64,000 nucleotides of DNA from an uncultured Spirochaetota bacterium (GCA_944388995.1 CALXKN010000001.1:310001-374000), one strand, 5' to 3'. Positions 28,183 through 37,842 are shown, numbered from the stretch's first letter. The notes: generated by a model not told the origin, from the letters alone. Translations and numbers: made by a program.

Positions 28183-30267
28183 TTAAAAATCCGGTCTGAC
28201 CTTTGTTTTTTCAATCCATCCCGTAATTCCCAAATCGTTTCGAACGATCAGAAAATTTCCTGATTCGCCCAATACGTTTAAGACCGTTCCTTCAGAAACA
28301 GCAAGCAAATCAGCCGAATAGGTTTTCGGAATTTTCAGGAGAGCGGCCGATTCAACCGAAATCACATTTCGACTGACCGCATGATCGTAATCGTAAAGCA
28401 ACAGACAAAATCCGGAAACCAAAATCACGATAAAAGAAACCATCACGCCGACGGAAAAATCCCGCCGTCTCAATAAAACTCCAAGAAAAATCAACAACGC
28501 ACCGGTATTAAAACCGATACAAAGAGTTATCAAAGCAGCTGTTCCGGAAATTTTTAAAACAGGGCGAACAGAATAATTCAGTCCGTATTCTTTTTTCAGG
28601 CTTTCATAAAAATTTCTGTATTCGGAGTTCAGCGGCTTCAAAGCAATGGCTTTGCGAATGAAATACACCGCTTCCGAAACATCCTTAAGCGCATAACAGA
28701 CCAGGGCCCGGTTAAAACAAAGCATGGCGTTATCCTGCTGTCCGTCGGATTCTTCCCATTGCCGCCAAAGATCGGCGGCTTCCCGATAACGGCCTCCTTC
28801 AAATGCCTCCTGCGCTCTTTCCGGCAGTCGCGAATCCGGAACGGAAGCGGCTGTTCCGGAAGAAGCGACGGTATCAGATTCGGCGGCCGACGATAAAAAA
28901 AGCAGCGGCAGGAAAAAGACGGCAAAAAAAAGAGCGCCCTTTTTTTTCTGTTTGCGGCGGACGGCCGTCAGCGGCAACAAAAACAAAAGAAAAAGAACTC
29001 CCGGTAAAAACAGCAGCAATACAAGCGGCTCTCCAAGAAGGTAAAAACTCTTAAACGCCCGCAGTTGCTGCGAAGTATATGGAGGAAACGATTCGGCAAA
29101 CGTTTGTCCGAATAAATTTCCGGAAGGAGCGACTGACGTATTCAGCGAAACGGAAACCGCTTTACTGCGTCTGACGGTTTTTTGCTCAGGAGAAAACCAT
29201 ACCCATTCGGGAACGGAAAACGAAACGGAATCCCCTCCTTTTTCCACCATCAGCCGGTAACTGACCCGCTTCATTCCGGAATAGCGGCTGCCGCTGCGAT
29301 GCCAAACATCCTCCGTTTCACGGTCAATTTCTTCCAAATTAACTGTCTCGACGGGAGGCAGCTGCAGGCGGTTGAAATTTCCGCTGCCTTCCAAAACCAA
29401 GGCAACGTCCAGAAAATCGCCTTCGGAAAGCGGTTTTTTTTCATAGACAACAGAAAAACGGAAATCCCCGACGGCAAAACTTTCGCGGACCTCTTCCGGT
29501 AACGGCAGAACTTCAACGGCAACCGGCTGCGTTACAGCCGTTCCCAAATCGTCAAACTCAACGGATACGGACGGAAGAAAAACGCGCCCCGTCGATTGTG
29601 CCGTGTAAAAATAGGCCGCCAACGGCAAATCAAAAACCAGAATATCCGCAACAGAGTATCTCTGAACCGGACAAAGCCCCTCTACCTCTTCCAGCATTCC
29701 GTCTTGAGAAAACTGAACGGAAATCCTCTCCGGAATAGCCAGCGAACGGCGTTTTTTTAAAATCAAATCAACGGGAACGGTTTCCCCTTCGTAGACCGTC
29801 GTTTTTTCCGGTTTCAGTTCGATCTCCGGCGGAAGAACCGACCGGCGGCGGTAAGCAGCCTGAACTTCAACGGCACGCGCCGTCACAAAAACAGTCCGGC
29901 TTCCGATTTTCAGAACCGCTTCCGAAATTTTTTGAATTCCCGGTCTTTGAGGACGAAATAAACAGACGACAATCACCCCTTCCTGTACAGATCGATCCCC
30001 GCTGCGTATGTAATTTCTTCTGACAACCGGCGCCGAAACAGCGACGGCTCCCTCCATTTCAGGTGAAGTCAGGACAGAAACCGCCTCCGGATCTTCAACG
30101 CCCGGCAACGGAACTTCCCAGGTTACAACGGATCCCGCAGTTACGGTTTTTGCGTCCAAGCGGGGAATAATTCTGTTTTCGGCGTAAAGCGGCAGAGAAA
30201 AAAGAAAAACAAAAACCGCTACCAGTCCCGCGGTTCCGGGGAATTTTGCGACTCCTGAAACTCCCAT
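28183..30267 (-). CDS. batD: BatD-like membrane protein with TPR and SH3 domains
   Basis: A 694-residue envelope protein, the last gene of the Bat operon. A signal peptide (about 1-29, ending LPLYA) is followed by long beta-rich BatD (oxygen-tolerance family) repeats, a membrane helix near 420-440, and a periplasmic TPR-like part (AQEAFEGGRYREAADLWRQW, NRALVCYALKDV). Two more helices and a C-terminal bacterial SH3-like domain (VSEGTVLNVLGESGNFL ... GWIEKTKV) end the protein. The role is unproven; Bat proteins are thought to form an envelope complex. It starts 49 bases inside batC; no later start fits, and GAGGT precedes the ATG. Confidence 0.82.
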   Translation of the reverse strand: MGVSGVAKFPGTAGLVAVFVFLFSLPLYAENRIIPRLDAKTVTAGSVVTWEVPLPGVEDPEAVSVLTSPEMEGAVAVSAPVVRRNYIRSGDRSVQEGVIVVCLFRPQRPGIQKISEAVLKIGSRTVFVTARAVEVQAAYRRRSVLPPEIELKPEKTTVYEGETVPVDLILKKRRSLAIPERISVQFSQDGMLEEVEGLCPVQRYSVADILVFDLPLAAYFYTAQSTGRVFLPSVSVEFDDLGTAVTQPVAVEVLPLPEEVRESFAVGDFRFSVVYEKKPLSEGDFLDVALVLEGSGNFNRLQLPPVETVNLEEIDRETEDVWHRSGSRYSGMKRVSYRLMVEKGGDSVSFSVPEWVWFSPEQKTVRRSKAVSVSLNTSVAPSGNLFGQTFAESFPPYTSQQLRAFKSFYLLGEPLVLLLFLPGVLFLLFLLPLTAVRRKQKKKGALFFAVFFLPLLFLSSAAESDTVASSGTAASVPDSRLPERAQEAFEGGRYREAADLWRQWEESDGQQDNAMLCFNRALVCYALKDVSEAVYFIRKAIALKPLNSEYRNFYESLKKEYGLNYSVRPVLKISGTAALITLCIGFNTGALLIFLGVLLRRRDFSVGVMVSFIVILVSGFCLLLYDYDHAVSRNVISVESAALLKIPKTYSADLLAVSEGTVLNVLGESGNFLIVRNDLGITGWIEKTKVRPDF

Positions 30268-30812
30268 TTAAATACCTCGTTTTGTTTAACATAATCGAAA
30301 ATTCTTAAAGTCGCCGCTTCCGGCGGATCTTCATGCCGGACCGATCGGGAATTTTCCGTATCGTTCTCTGCTGAATGGGAAGAAATCCGCTCCAATGCCG
30401 CTTCGACGGCAAATTTTGCCTCCCGCCCTTTGGGATTGACAGTCAGCGCTTCTTTAAAATCCTCAAATGCGTCAGAATAGTTGCCCGATTCATATTTCAA
30501 AAGCCCCCGGTTGTAAAAAAAACAGTAATCAAGATAAGTCCGGCCTTCCGACTCAAAATCTTCCCATATCTCCATGGCCGCCCGGGACTCTCCTAAATGA
30601 AAACAAACCGTCCCCAAATTATAAACAACAATATCCCGATAACACCCTGTTTTGAGTGCCGATAAATAACAGTAATCGGCTTCCTGCATCCGGTTATTGT
30701 AAAAGTAAAAATTCCCCAATGTTATGAGACCGACAGCCTGAATATTCCGACAGCCGAAAAGAAGTATTATCAAAGAAAAGAAAACCGGGATTTTCAAATA
30801 TCTTTTCGCCAT
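30219..30812 (-). CDS. batC: BatC-like TPR lipoprotein
   Basis: A 197-residue predicted lipoprotein. The signal peptide MAKRYLKIPVFFSLIILLFGC has its lipobox cysteine at residue 21. TPR-like repeats follow: NFYFYNNRMQEADYCYLSAL, YNLGTVCFHLGESRAAMEIW, and NRGLLKYESGNYSDAFEDFK. In Bat operons this TPR protein is thought to scaffold the vWA proteins. ATG 30812 was chosen over the upstream in-frame start because it begins the signal peptide and has GAGGAT. It overlaps batB by 19 bases and batD by 49. Confidence 0.78.
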   Translation of the reverse strand: MAKRYLKIPVFFSLIILLFGCRNIQAVGLITLGNFYFYNNRMQEADYCYLSALKTGCYRDIVVYNLGTVCFHLGESRAAMEIWEDFESEGRTYLDYCFFYNRGLLKYESGNYSDAFEDFKEALTVNPKGREAKFAVEAALERISSHSAENDTENSRSVRHEDPPEAATLRIFDYVKQNEVFKWEFQESQNSPEPRDW

Positions 30813-31771
30813 AAAAAAATCCTCACAGCGGAAGCCAGACAGAGACAAAAAAACGCTCCGAATGCAAACCATCTCGAATCGTCCCGGTTTACAGACGTAT
30901 AACTTGTTGTCTGAGAAAATTCCCCGCTGTTTAAAATCGCTTTGCGCAGACGGCTGACGGTTAAATTTTCGCCGCTTTCGAAAAATTGCCCCCCGGTTTC
31001 AACTGCGATAAACCGCAAATCATCCGGTTCGGCGGGAACCGCAACGGGACGGTTCCGGTATAAAACCGGCTGTCCGAACTCGTCTTTTAGCGGCGCCTGT
31101 GTGTCCGTCCCGATACAAACCGCATACACGACTGCATCCTGTTTTTTCCATTCTTCACACAAACTCCGGCGGCCCCGAATTCCGTCAACTCCGTCGGTTA
31201 ATAAAACGATAATCTTTTTACTCTGCATATTGTCGGGAAAGACATCCGTCATCCGTTTCAAGCTGCCGCCCAAATCGGTTCCTGTCGAAGATGTCAAATT
31301 CGGAGAGAGCGATTCGCTTGCCAACCGCAGCGCTTCCCTGTCTTCAGTCATCGGAATCAACTCAATCGCACCGCCTTTGAGGGCTGTCAGCGAGTAACGG
31401 ATTCCGGGCTCATCCGTCAACAGCGTCCGAACAACGGAAGCCGCATACCCTAAACGCGTCGGATAAACGTCATCCATCAGCATGGAACGGGAAACATCAA
31501 CCGCAAACGCCACATCAACCGATTGCCATTCTTCCTGCGAATACTGCTTTCCCCAAGAAGGTCGGGCCGCCGCAATAATCAAAAAAACATAAGCGCTTTC
31601 CAACAATGTTCCGATGACAACGCTTTTAAAAAAAGCTTTATTTGACAAATTCCGATTGTATTTAAAAATCGATTCACCGGAAAAGGCCCCGCGAATATTT
31701 TTTATCAATACCAGTGTCATCGGAATCAGGAGAATCAAAAGCAAAAAAACTGACGGTTCGGAAAAGATCAC
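30794..31771 (-). CDS. batB: BatB-like von Willebrand A membrane protein
   Basis: A 325-residue protein with two N-terminal membrane helices (about 7-23 and 52-70), a vWA domain with the MIDAS motif DVSRSM (DxSxS) and TDGVDG, and a C-terminal membrane helix. The vWA domain binds a metal ion and a partner protein on the periplasmic face. Position and domain order match BatB. It overlaps batA by four bases (ATGA). Paired vWA proteins such as BatA and BatB probably interact. Confidence 0.85.
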   Translation of the reverse strand: MIFSEPSVFLLLILLIPMTLVLIKNIRGAFSGESIFKYNRNLSNKAFFKSVVIGTLLESAYVFLIIAAARPSWGKQYSQEEWQSVDVAFAVDVSRSMLMDDVYPTRLGYAASVVRTLLTDEPGIRYSLTALKGGAIELIPMTEDREALRLASESLSPNLTSSTGTDLGGSLKRMTDVFPDNMQSKKIIVLLTDGVDGIRGRRSLCEEWKKQDAVVYAVCIGTDTQAPLKDEFGQPVLYRNRPVAVPAEPDDLRFIAVETGGQFFESGENLTVSRLRKAILNSGEFSQTTSYTSVNRDDSRWFAFGAFFCLCLASAVRIFLWRKDI

Positions 31772-32763
31772 AACAACTCCTTCAAAACCGATTTACGGAT
31801 AAAAAACGAAAGCAAAAAACAGCTGATGGCAACCGCATTCAGAAACGGAGTCAGGGAAACCGTCCGGCTTTCGATTTTCACCGATTTCCCGCCTTCTTCA
31901 ATCGATTCGATTTGCCTCAACGAATCAGAAAGAGTACGCACGGAGCTGGCAGAATAAAAACGTCCGCCGGTCCGAACCGCCAGTCCGGAGAGCAACTCTT
32001 CGTCGCAGCGGCTTGATAAAGTTCCCGTAATCACTTTATTTTCTTCCGGATTAAAATATTCAAATTCAATATTCCCGACTGTACCGATTCCGACCGTATA
32101 CAGACGGATTTCGAGTTCTCCAGCCGCTTCGGCCGCCGCAAACGGAGAAATCAACTCATCGGTATTTTCTCCGTCTGTCAGTAAAATAATTGTTTTTTGC
32201 GCTGCCCGGCTGTCTTTTAAGTGAACAGCGGCCAAAGAGATTCCGCGCCCCAAAGCCGTTCCGTTTCCGAGACTGCCGACCCGGAGCGAAGAAAGCCGCT
32301 CGTTAAAAAACCGGTAATCCATCGTCAGCGGAACCCTGAGAACTGCCTGTTCGCCGACGGAAATCAATCCGACAGAATCGTTTTCCCGCATTCCGACGAA
32401 ATCCCGAATCACGCGGCGGGCAGCTTCAAACCGGTTTCCGGAGTAGTCTTTTGCGCTCATGCTCGGCGATTCATCCAAGACAAACAGAATATCCGCCCCC
32501 CGGTTTAAGAAAATCCGTTTATTTTCAATGATTGTCAGACCTGCCATTGAAACAATCAAAAGCAGAACCGTCATCCAATAAAAAAATTCTCCGGCAATCC
32601 AAAGCGTCTTGACAATCCGCTGCCGCGGCCGAAACAAAGAGCTGCCTGTTCCGATGCTGAAAGTGACCCGGCCGCCTCTTCGACGGCGAAAATATCTTAA
32701 ATAAATTCCGACAGGAAAAAAAATCAAAAAAATCAGAAAAATCGGATGCTCCAATGAAATCAT
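31768..32763 (-). CDS. batA: BatA-like von Willebrand A membrane protein
   Basis: A 331-residue paralogue of the next gene. It has N-terminal helices (about 8-22 and 57-77), a vWA domain with an intact MIDAS motif DESPSMS and TDGENTDE, and a final helix near 305-323. RRRR at 27-30 suits a cytoplasmic loop. The gene overlaps both neighbours by four bases (ATGA), so stoichiometric expression is likely. Which of the two vWA proteins is BatA or BatB is judged by gene order only. Confidence 0.85.
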   Translation of the reverse strand: MISLEHPIFLIFLIFFPVGIYLRYFRRRRGGRVTFSIGTGSSLFRPRQRIVKTLWIAGEFFYWMTVLLLIVSMAGLTIIENKRIFLNRGADILFVLDESPSMSAKDYSGNRFEAARRVIRDFVGMRENDSVGLISVGEQAVLRVPLTMDYRFFNERLSSLRVGSLGNGTALGRGISLAAVHLKDSRAAQKTIILLTDGENTDELISPFAAAEAAGELEIRLYTVGIGTVGNIEFEYFNPEENKVITGTLSSRCDEELLSGLAVRTGGRFYSASSVRTLSDSLRQIESIEEGGKSVKIESRTVSLTPFLNAVAISCFLLSFFIRKSVLKELL

Positions 32764-33638
32764 TTCCGGCCTCTTTTTCCGAACGACTCTTCAAACCGAC
32801 GGGCAATTTCTTTGATTTCTTTTAAATCCTTCTTTTCCCGCGAAATTCCTTCTGTCCCCGTTCCGAAACGGACCGTATCGCTGAAAGTCAAAATTTCAGC
32901 TGCTTTTTCACAAACTGCCGCATCGGGAAGATATTTCGAAATTCTCGCTTTAAAATCCCTGGTCATGACGATAAAAAAATTCTCACCGGTCCGCCGTGTT
33001 AAATACAGTCTGAAATGATTTGTCATCTCATCATACAGGCGGCGGGAATCCGTCGAATCAACGGTTTTTTCCATATTCCGGCAGAAAGCAAGAAAAACTT
33101 TATACGGATGATGACTGAAAAGACGGCCCGACAGTTTTTTCAGTCGCATTTTTGCCCCCGGCAAAAAAACAACGGCTGCCAAAATCACAGCGGCCACCAA
33201 AACCGCAATGACTCCTGCCGCAAAGTACAAACCTTTCAGCCGGTAAACGGATGCCGGCTGAATACCGCCGAAAACTTCTCCGCCGTTCCTTACGGAAAGA
33301 ACGTTCACTTTGATCCCTGTCAAAACGAAATCGCCGCAATGCAAATCGGGAAGGAAAAAAACTCCCAAATTGTACGCCGCAAACACAATGTCAATATAAG
33401 CGTGCCGGCCTTCATCAAGAACATTTACGGAGATAAAACGAACGTGCCGCCCCGAAGGCAGCCGGTCGGATTCCGGCGGCCGCAACGATGTGTCCGGATT
33501 TTTGTACACCGTTACCCGGCAAGTCACTTCGTCCCCGATGTAAATCCGTTCGGGATAAAACGAAATCTGTTCGATTTGATAATCGGCGGCAAAGAGCGTC
33601 ATCGGCAGAAATAAAAGAAAGAAAACCGCTTTTTTCAC
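32760..33638 (-). CDS. Bat-operon membrane protein (DUF4381-like)
   Basis: A 292-residue protein with a signal peptide (ending TLFAA), a beta-rich extracytoplasmic domain of about 130 residues (IYIGDEVTCRVTVYKN), one membrane helix (about 152-178) and a cytoplasmic helical tail. This topology fits the small membrane proteins found between DUF58 and BatA in such operons. The start is GTG at 33638, overlapping the DUF58 stop as GTGA; an upstream in-frame start at 33755 would overlap DUF58 by 120 bases. Function is inferred only from the operon. Confidence 0.65.
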   Translation of the reverse strand: MKKAVFFLLFLPMTLFAADYQIEQISFYPERIYIGDEVTCRVTVYKNPDTSLRPPESDRLPSGRHVRFISVNVLDEGRHAYIDIVFAAYNLGVFFLPDLHCGDFVLTGIKVNVLSVRNGGEVFGGIQPASVYRLKGLYFAAGVIAVLVAAVILAAVVFLPGAKMRLKKLSGRLFSHHPYKVFLAFCRNMEKTVDSTDSRRLYDEMTNHFRLYLTRRTGENFFIVMTRDFKARISKYLPDAAVCEKAAEILTFSDTVRFGTGTEGISREKKDLKEIKEIARRFEESFGKRGRK

Positions 33639-34510
33639 CTTTTCCGGGTCTCCTTGAAAGCGGACAGCAGCTTTATCAGAGGATCGTCCTCGGTCGAAAC
33701 CGTTACGGTGCGGATTTTCCGCCGCATACAGATCTCCTCCCAAAAATAAAACCAATCCTGCCAGAATTTCTCATACTCCCTTCGGATCCGCCGGTTTAAG
33801 TTGCCGATTACGACCGATTTTCCGTTTTCGATGTCCCTGTACTCGACGGTTCCCGCGCAGGGAATCAGGTAATCGGCGGGATTACCCAACCGGACGGCGA
33901 TTACGTCGTGCTTCTTTGAAAGCAGCGACAACTCCTTCCAGCCGGTCTGGTATTTAAAATCGGAGATGATGAAAACCAATCCTTTGCGTTTCATCGCTTT
34001 GTAAGCCGTCCGGACGGCGCAGCTCAAATCAGAACCGCGGCCGTCCGCTTTCAGATTCAGCAGATCATTGACGAGACGCGCCACGCTGTTGCGTCCGCGC
34101 ATGGCCGGAATTTGTTTTTCCACATGATCGGAGAAGAAAACGGCGCCGACGCGGTCGTTGTTTCTGACTGCCGTCGAGGCCAGCAGCGCGACAATACCGG
34201 CGGCGGTTTCCCGGCGGCTGCGCGTCCCGATGCCCGAATCGACAGACGGTGAAATATCGATTAAAAAATAAACGTTCAGCTCGCGTTCTTCTTTGAAAAT
34301 TTTGGAATAGGTATCCGCCATCCGGGAAGTGACATTCCAGTCGATGAAACGGACGTCGTCGCCGGGAACGTATTCGCGGACTTCGTCGAATTCCAACCCG
34401 CCGCCCCTGAACGCGGAGCGGTAATTCCCGGAAAGAACCCCCTCGGTCACCTTTTTTGAAAAAAGCGAAAGATTTTTGATCCGTTTTCCGTATTGGTAAA
34501 GGTTCCGCAT
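33635..34510 (-). CDS. DUF58 protein (vWA-like)
   Basis: A 291-residue cytoplasmic protein. It carries the DUF58 signature GLEFDEVREYVPGDDVRFIDWNVTSR and a degenerate vWA fold with the metal-site-like IDISPSVDSG. DUF58 proteins nearly always accompany MoxR ATPases, which may remodel them. It starts two bases after the moxR stop without a clear ribosome site, which suggests coupling. Confidence 0.9.
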   Translation of the reverse strand: MRNLYQYGKRIKNLSLFSKKVTEGVLSGNYRSAFRGGGLEFDEVREYVPGDDVRFIDWNVTSRMADTYSKIFKEERELNVYFLIDISPSVDSGIGTRSRRETAAGIVALLASTAVRNNDRVGAVFFSDHVEKQIPAMRGRNSVARLVNDLLNLKADGRGSDLSCAVRTAYKAMKRKGLVFIISDFKYQTGWKELSLLSKKHDVIAVRLGNPADYLIPCAGTVEYRDIENGKSVVIGNLNRRIRREYEKFWQDWFYFWEEICMRRKIRTVTVSTEDDPLIKLLSAFKETRKR

Positions 34511-34512
34511 TG

Positions 34513-35493
34513 TTAAGGAACTTTGACCTCTTTCAAAACCATGGTAATGATGTCGTCGGGCGTCTTTTCTTCGGAATCGGCTTCATAGGAAGGCACAATG
34601 CGGTGACGCAAAACATCGTAAACGACGGCTTTTATATCATCGGGAATGACAAAGACCCGCCCTTCCGCCAACGCGCTGACTTTTGCGCAGCGGTAAAGCG
34701 CCAAAGTCGCCCGCGGCGAAGCCCCGTATTCGATGTATTTGACATACTCTTTTTCAAAGGCGTTGGTTTCCCGGGTCGCCGTAATCAATCTGACGATATA
34801 ATCTTCGATTTTTTCATCGACCAAAACGGCGTCAGCCGCCGCCCGCAACTTTTCAATCTCCTGCGGCGTTAAAATTTTCCGCACTTTCCGGACTTCCCGC
34901 TTTCCCATTCTCCGCAGAATCATCATTTCCTCTTTCGCGGAGGGATAGCCGACTTTCAGCTTCATCAGAAACCGGTCGGTCTGAGCTTCCGGCAGCGGAT
35001 AGGTTCCGTCCTGCTCGATCGGGTTTTGCGTCGCCAGAACGAAAAACGGCTCCGGAAGCGGATACGTCCCGTCTCCGAGCGTCACCTGCCGTTCTTCCAT
35101 TGCTTCCAGCAAAGCCGACTGAACCTTCGCCGGCGCGCGGTTGACCTCATCCGCCAAAACAATATTCGAAAAAATCGGTCCGCGCCGGGCGCTGAATTCC
35201 CCTGTCTGCTGCCTGTAAATCATTGTTCCGATGATGTCGGCGGGAAGCAAATCCGGCGTAAACTGAATCCGTCTGAATCCGCAGTCAACTGTCTCCGCCA
35301 GCGTTTTGACTGCCAAAGTCTTCGCCAGTCCGGGAACGCCTTCGATCAGAACGTGTCCGCCGGCGATGATTCCCGTCAACAGGCCGCGGATCATGGCGTC
35401 CTGTCCGACGACCGTCTTCTGAATTTCTTCGACAACGGCGTCGATCTTCTGTTTTGCCGCCTCAATCTGTTTTTCAGTCTCGTTTATATTCAT
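34513..35493 (-). CDS. MoxR-family AAA+ ATPase
   Basis: A 326-residue AAA+ chaperone-like ATPase. Walker A is GVPGLAKT, the Walker B region is IVLADEVNRAPAK, and sensor 1 is VLATQNPIEQDGTYPLPEAQTDRF. These are standard MoxR features. It probably works with the DUF58 and Bat proteins encoded downstream, perhaps inserting metal or assembling the vWA complex. It lies 5 bases after argJ. Confidence 0.93.
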   Translation of the reverse strand: MNINETEKQIEAAKQKIDAVVEEIQKTVVGQDAMIRGLLTGIIAGGHVLIEGVPGLAKTLAVKTLAETVDCGFRRIQFTPDLLPADIIGTMIYRQQTGEFSARRGPIFSNIVLADEVNRAPAKVQSALLEAMEERQVTLGDGTYPLPEPFFVLATQNPIEQDGTYPLPEAQTDRFLMKLKVGYPSAKEEMMILRRMGKREVRKVRKILTPQEIEKLRAAADAVLVDEKIEDYIVRLITATRETNAFEKEYVKYIEYGASPRATLALYRCAKVSALAEGRVFVIPDDIKAVVYDVLRHRIVPSYEADSEEKTPDDIITMVLKEVKVP

Positions 35494-35498
35494 AGTTC

Positions 35499-36782
35499 TT
35501 ATGACCGGTAATCGGCATTCTCCTTTACATAACCGTAAGTCAAATCGGCGCCGACAACGACCGCGCGGCCGCCGCCATCCCCGAGCGAAATTTCAATCTC
35601 CACACAGTTTTCGTGTTCGGGATAGCGTTTTTCCCCCGGATTGATTTGCCGCAGTTTCAGATACTGCGAAAGAAAGCGTTCGCTCTCTTCATCCAGGACA
35701 AACGCTCCATTACGGAAAACCGTCCGCCCGCCGAGGCTGACGGTCACCTTTTGCGGATCCGGCAGCGCGCCGCGGCTGCCGAAATCGTCGCCCAAAGCCG
35801 AAATCAGCCGCCCGACATTGGGATCGTTGCCGAAAACCGCCGTTTTGACCAACGGCGAATTGACAACCGCCTTTCCCGCGCGCTTGGCCTCGGCGTCGTC
35901 GGGCGCTCCGCTGACTTTCACTTTTATGACGTGGCGCACGCCTTCCCCGTTACGGACGATATCTTCGGCCAGCCGGACACAGACGCTTTTCAGCGCATTG
36001 GCAAAACTTTCGTAAGGCACGCCGTCTTTCCGGCACGAGGAAAACGCCAAAACCGTATCGCTGGTACTTTGATCGCCGTCAACGGAAATCGAATTGAACG
36101 CGGCGTCGGCGGCCGCGTTTAAGGCGCGGCGGAGGTCTTCGCGGCTGACGGTGATGTCGGTCATGACGAAACAGAGCATTGTCGCCATATTCGGTTCAAT
36201 CATTCCGGCGCCCTTTGCCACCGCCGTCACAACCCCGCCGCCGACCGCCGCCGACCGGATTTTCGGAAAGGCGTCGGTTGTCATGATGGCCCGGGCCAGA
36301 TCCGGCAGCGTTCCCGAATCAAGCGCGGCCGTCAGTTCCGGAACGGCCTCCTTCATCTCCTTTTTCGGCAGCCGCCAGCCGATGATGCCGGTTGACGCCG
36401 GAAACAGCGACTCCCCCGGCACCCCGAGAGATTTCCCCAAAACGGACAGAATCTCCTCGGCGTCCTCCTCGCCGCCCTCCGCGCAGACATTGGAAATTTT
36501 ATTGTTAATCAACACTCCGGAAACCGTTTTCGATTCCGCCAGCCGCCGCCGGCCGATTTTTACCGGCGCTCCGGGAAACGCATTGCGCGTAAAAACGGCG
36601 GCAAACGACTCCGTCGGCTCGTTCAGCGCAATCAGGCTCAGATTCATCTTCAGCGGCTCCGAAACGGCCCGCTCCGTCGGGAAAAAAGAGATCGGAACCG
36701 TCGCCACCCGGAATCCGGACGGCAAAACCGCCCGGTCTTTCAAATCCGAAAGGTAATCCTGTTCATTCTGATATTCGCTCAT
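35499..36782 (-). CDS. argJ: Bifunctional ornithine acetyltransferase/N-acetylglutamate synthase
   Basis: A 427-residue enzyme of the cyclic arginine pathway. It moves the acetyl group from N-acetylornithine to glutamate and may also use acetyl-CoA. The autocleavage and nucleophile motif KGAGMIEPNMATML is present, with T201 expected to start the beta chain after self-cleavage. SVDGDQSTSDT is conserved. ATG 36782 lacks a ribosome site and follows a -10 by 7 bases. Unexpectedly it heads the moxR-bat operon, with no gap for a separate promoter, so arginine synthesis and the Bat proteins are co-expressed. Confidence 0.93.
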   Translation of the reverse strand: MSEYQNEQDYLSDLKDRAVLPSGFRVATVPISFFPTERAVSEPLKMNLSLIALNEPTESFAAVFTRNAFPGAPVKIGRRRLAESKTVSGVLINNKISNVCAEGGEEDAEEILSVLGKSLGVPGESLFPASTGIIGWRLPKKEMKEAVPELTAALDSGTLPDLARAIMTTDAFPKIRSAAVGGGVVTAVAKGAGMIEPNMATMLCFVMTDITVSREDLRRALNAAADAAFNSISVDGDQSTSDTVLAFSSCRKDGVPYESFANALKSVCVRLAEDIVRNGEGVRHVIKVKVSGAPDDAEAKRAGKAVVNSPLVKTAVFGNDPNVGRLISALGDDFGSRGALPDPQKVTVSLGGRTVFRNGAFVLDEESERFLSQYLKLRQINPGEKRYPEHENCVEIEISLGDGGGRAVVVGADLTYGYVKENADYRS

Positions 36783-36789
36783 GGCAGAT

Positions 36790-36818
36790 ATTATATCAAA
36801 CCGGCCGCTTTTTTAAAA
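36790..36818 (-). promoter_or_regulatory. Leaderless promoter of argJ and the Bat operon
   Basis: Minus strand: TATAAT (36790-36795), 7 bases (ATCTGCC) from ATG 36782. The -35 is weak (TTTTAA, 36813-36818, spacing 17). It is back-to-back with the esterase promoter. Confidence 0.55.
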
Positions 36819-36866
36819 GCCTTTTCCCCGAATAATCGGCACGCTCCGGCCGCACAAATAAAAAGG

Positions 36867-36895
36867 TTGCGTTTTGCGGCTTTTCGGATTATAAT
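36867..36895 (+). promoter_or_regulatory. Leaderless promoter of the esterase gene
   Basis: TTGCGT (36867-36872), 17 bases, TATAAT (36890-36895), then AGGTT and ATG 36901. Confidence 0.72.
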
Positions 36896-36900
36896 AGGTT

Positions 36901-37842
36901 ATGATTTTAACCGTTCTGTCGATTGCCGCTTGTATTTGTGGGCTGATTGTCCTTCTCGGACTGTACGCCGATTCGCTGCTTTTTTTCCGCGAAAAAGCCG
37001 ACCCGATCGAGCCGAATCCGGAAAACTGCTTCGATGAAAAAACCCGTCCCGTCGCGCTGACGGCGCCGGGACGCAAAAAAGCCGTCATTCTGGTTCACGG
37101 CTTTCCGTCGTCGCCGTCCGCTTACGCCAAGGCGGGAGAGCTTTATTTCCGGGCCGGCTACGATGTTTTCATTCCGCTGCTGCCGGGTTTCGGAACATCG
37201 CCCGATGATTTTGTCAAAACCAACTTCTCCCAATGGTTTGATTATCTCTGCCGTTTTTATGAGGAAAAACGGGCCGCTTATCCGAAACTCTTTCTTAACG
37301 GCACCTCCATGGGCGGGAGTCTGGTCTTAAAACTGGCCGAAAAGTATTCGGGCACCGATCAGGCTCCCGATAAAATCGTGACGGCAGCCGCTCCGGTTTT
37401 TCTCAATAAAATCCGGCTGGGGGTCATGCGTCAGCCGGGGCTTTACATTATCCGGCTGCTCTCGCCGTTCGTCAAAAAAATCGGAGCCGGCATCAACAAC
37501 GGAAAACCGCAGGGCGGCACCAACGGCGATGAAGAGTGGCGCGGCTATGAAGGCATTTTCCCGCGGCAGACTTACAGCTTTTACATGAATCTGAAACTGA
37601 TTGAACGGAATCTGAGCAAAGTGACCGTTCCGGTTCTGATGATGCATTCGAAAAAAGACCGGACGGTTCCGTTTGCCAACCTTTTTTACATTGCCGCCCG
37701 GTTGGGAACACGCGAAATCACCTGCCGGGTCATTGATTCCGGCGACTTCGACTACACCCACCACTGTTTGTTTATGTACGACACTCTCCGCGAACGGTTG
37801 GTCAATGAAACCGTCGCGTTTTTTGAGGAGACAGACAAATGA
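36901..37842 (+). CDS. Alpha/beta hydrolase, membrane-anchored esterase or lipase
   Basis: A 313-residue serine hydrolase with an N-terminal membrane helix (1-23). The fold is seen in VILVHGFPSSPSAY (oxyanion region), the nucleophile elbow NGTSMGGSLV, a likely acid in HSKKDRTVPF and the catalytic histidine in YTHHCLF near the C-terminus. It resembles monoacylglycerol lipases and carboxylesterases; the substrate is unknown. The stop overlaps the next lipoprotein gene as ATGA, making a two-gene unit. Confidence 0.82.
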   Translation: MILTVLSIAACICGLIVLLGLYADSLLFFREKADPIEPNPENCFDEKTRPVALTAPGRKKAVILVHGFPSSPSAYAKAGELYFRAGYDVFIPLLPGFGTSPDDFVKTNFSQWFDYLCRFYEEKRAAYPKLFLNGTSMGGSLVLKLAEKYSGTDQAPDKIVTAAAPVFLNKIRLGVMRQPGLYIIRLLSPFVKKIGAGINNGKPQGGTNGDEEWRGYEGIFPRQTYSFYMNLKLIERNLSKVTVPVLMMHSKKDRTVPFANLFYIAARLGTREITCRVIDSGDFDYTHHCLFMYDTLRERLVNETVAFFEETDK

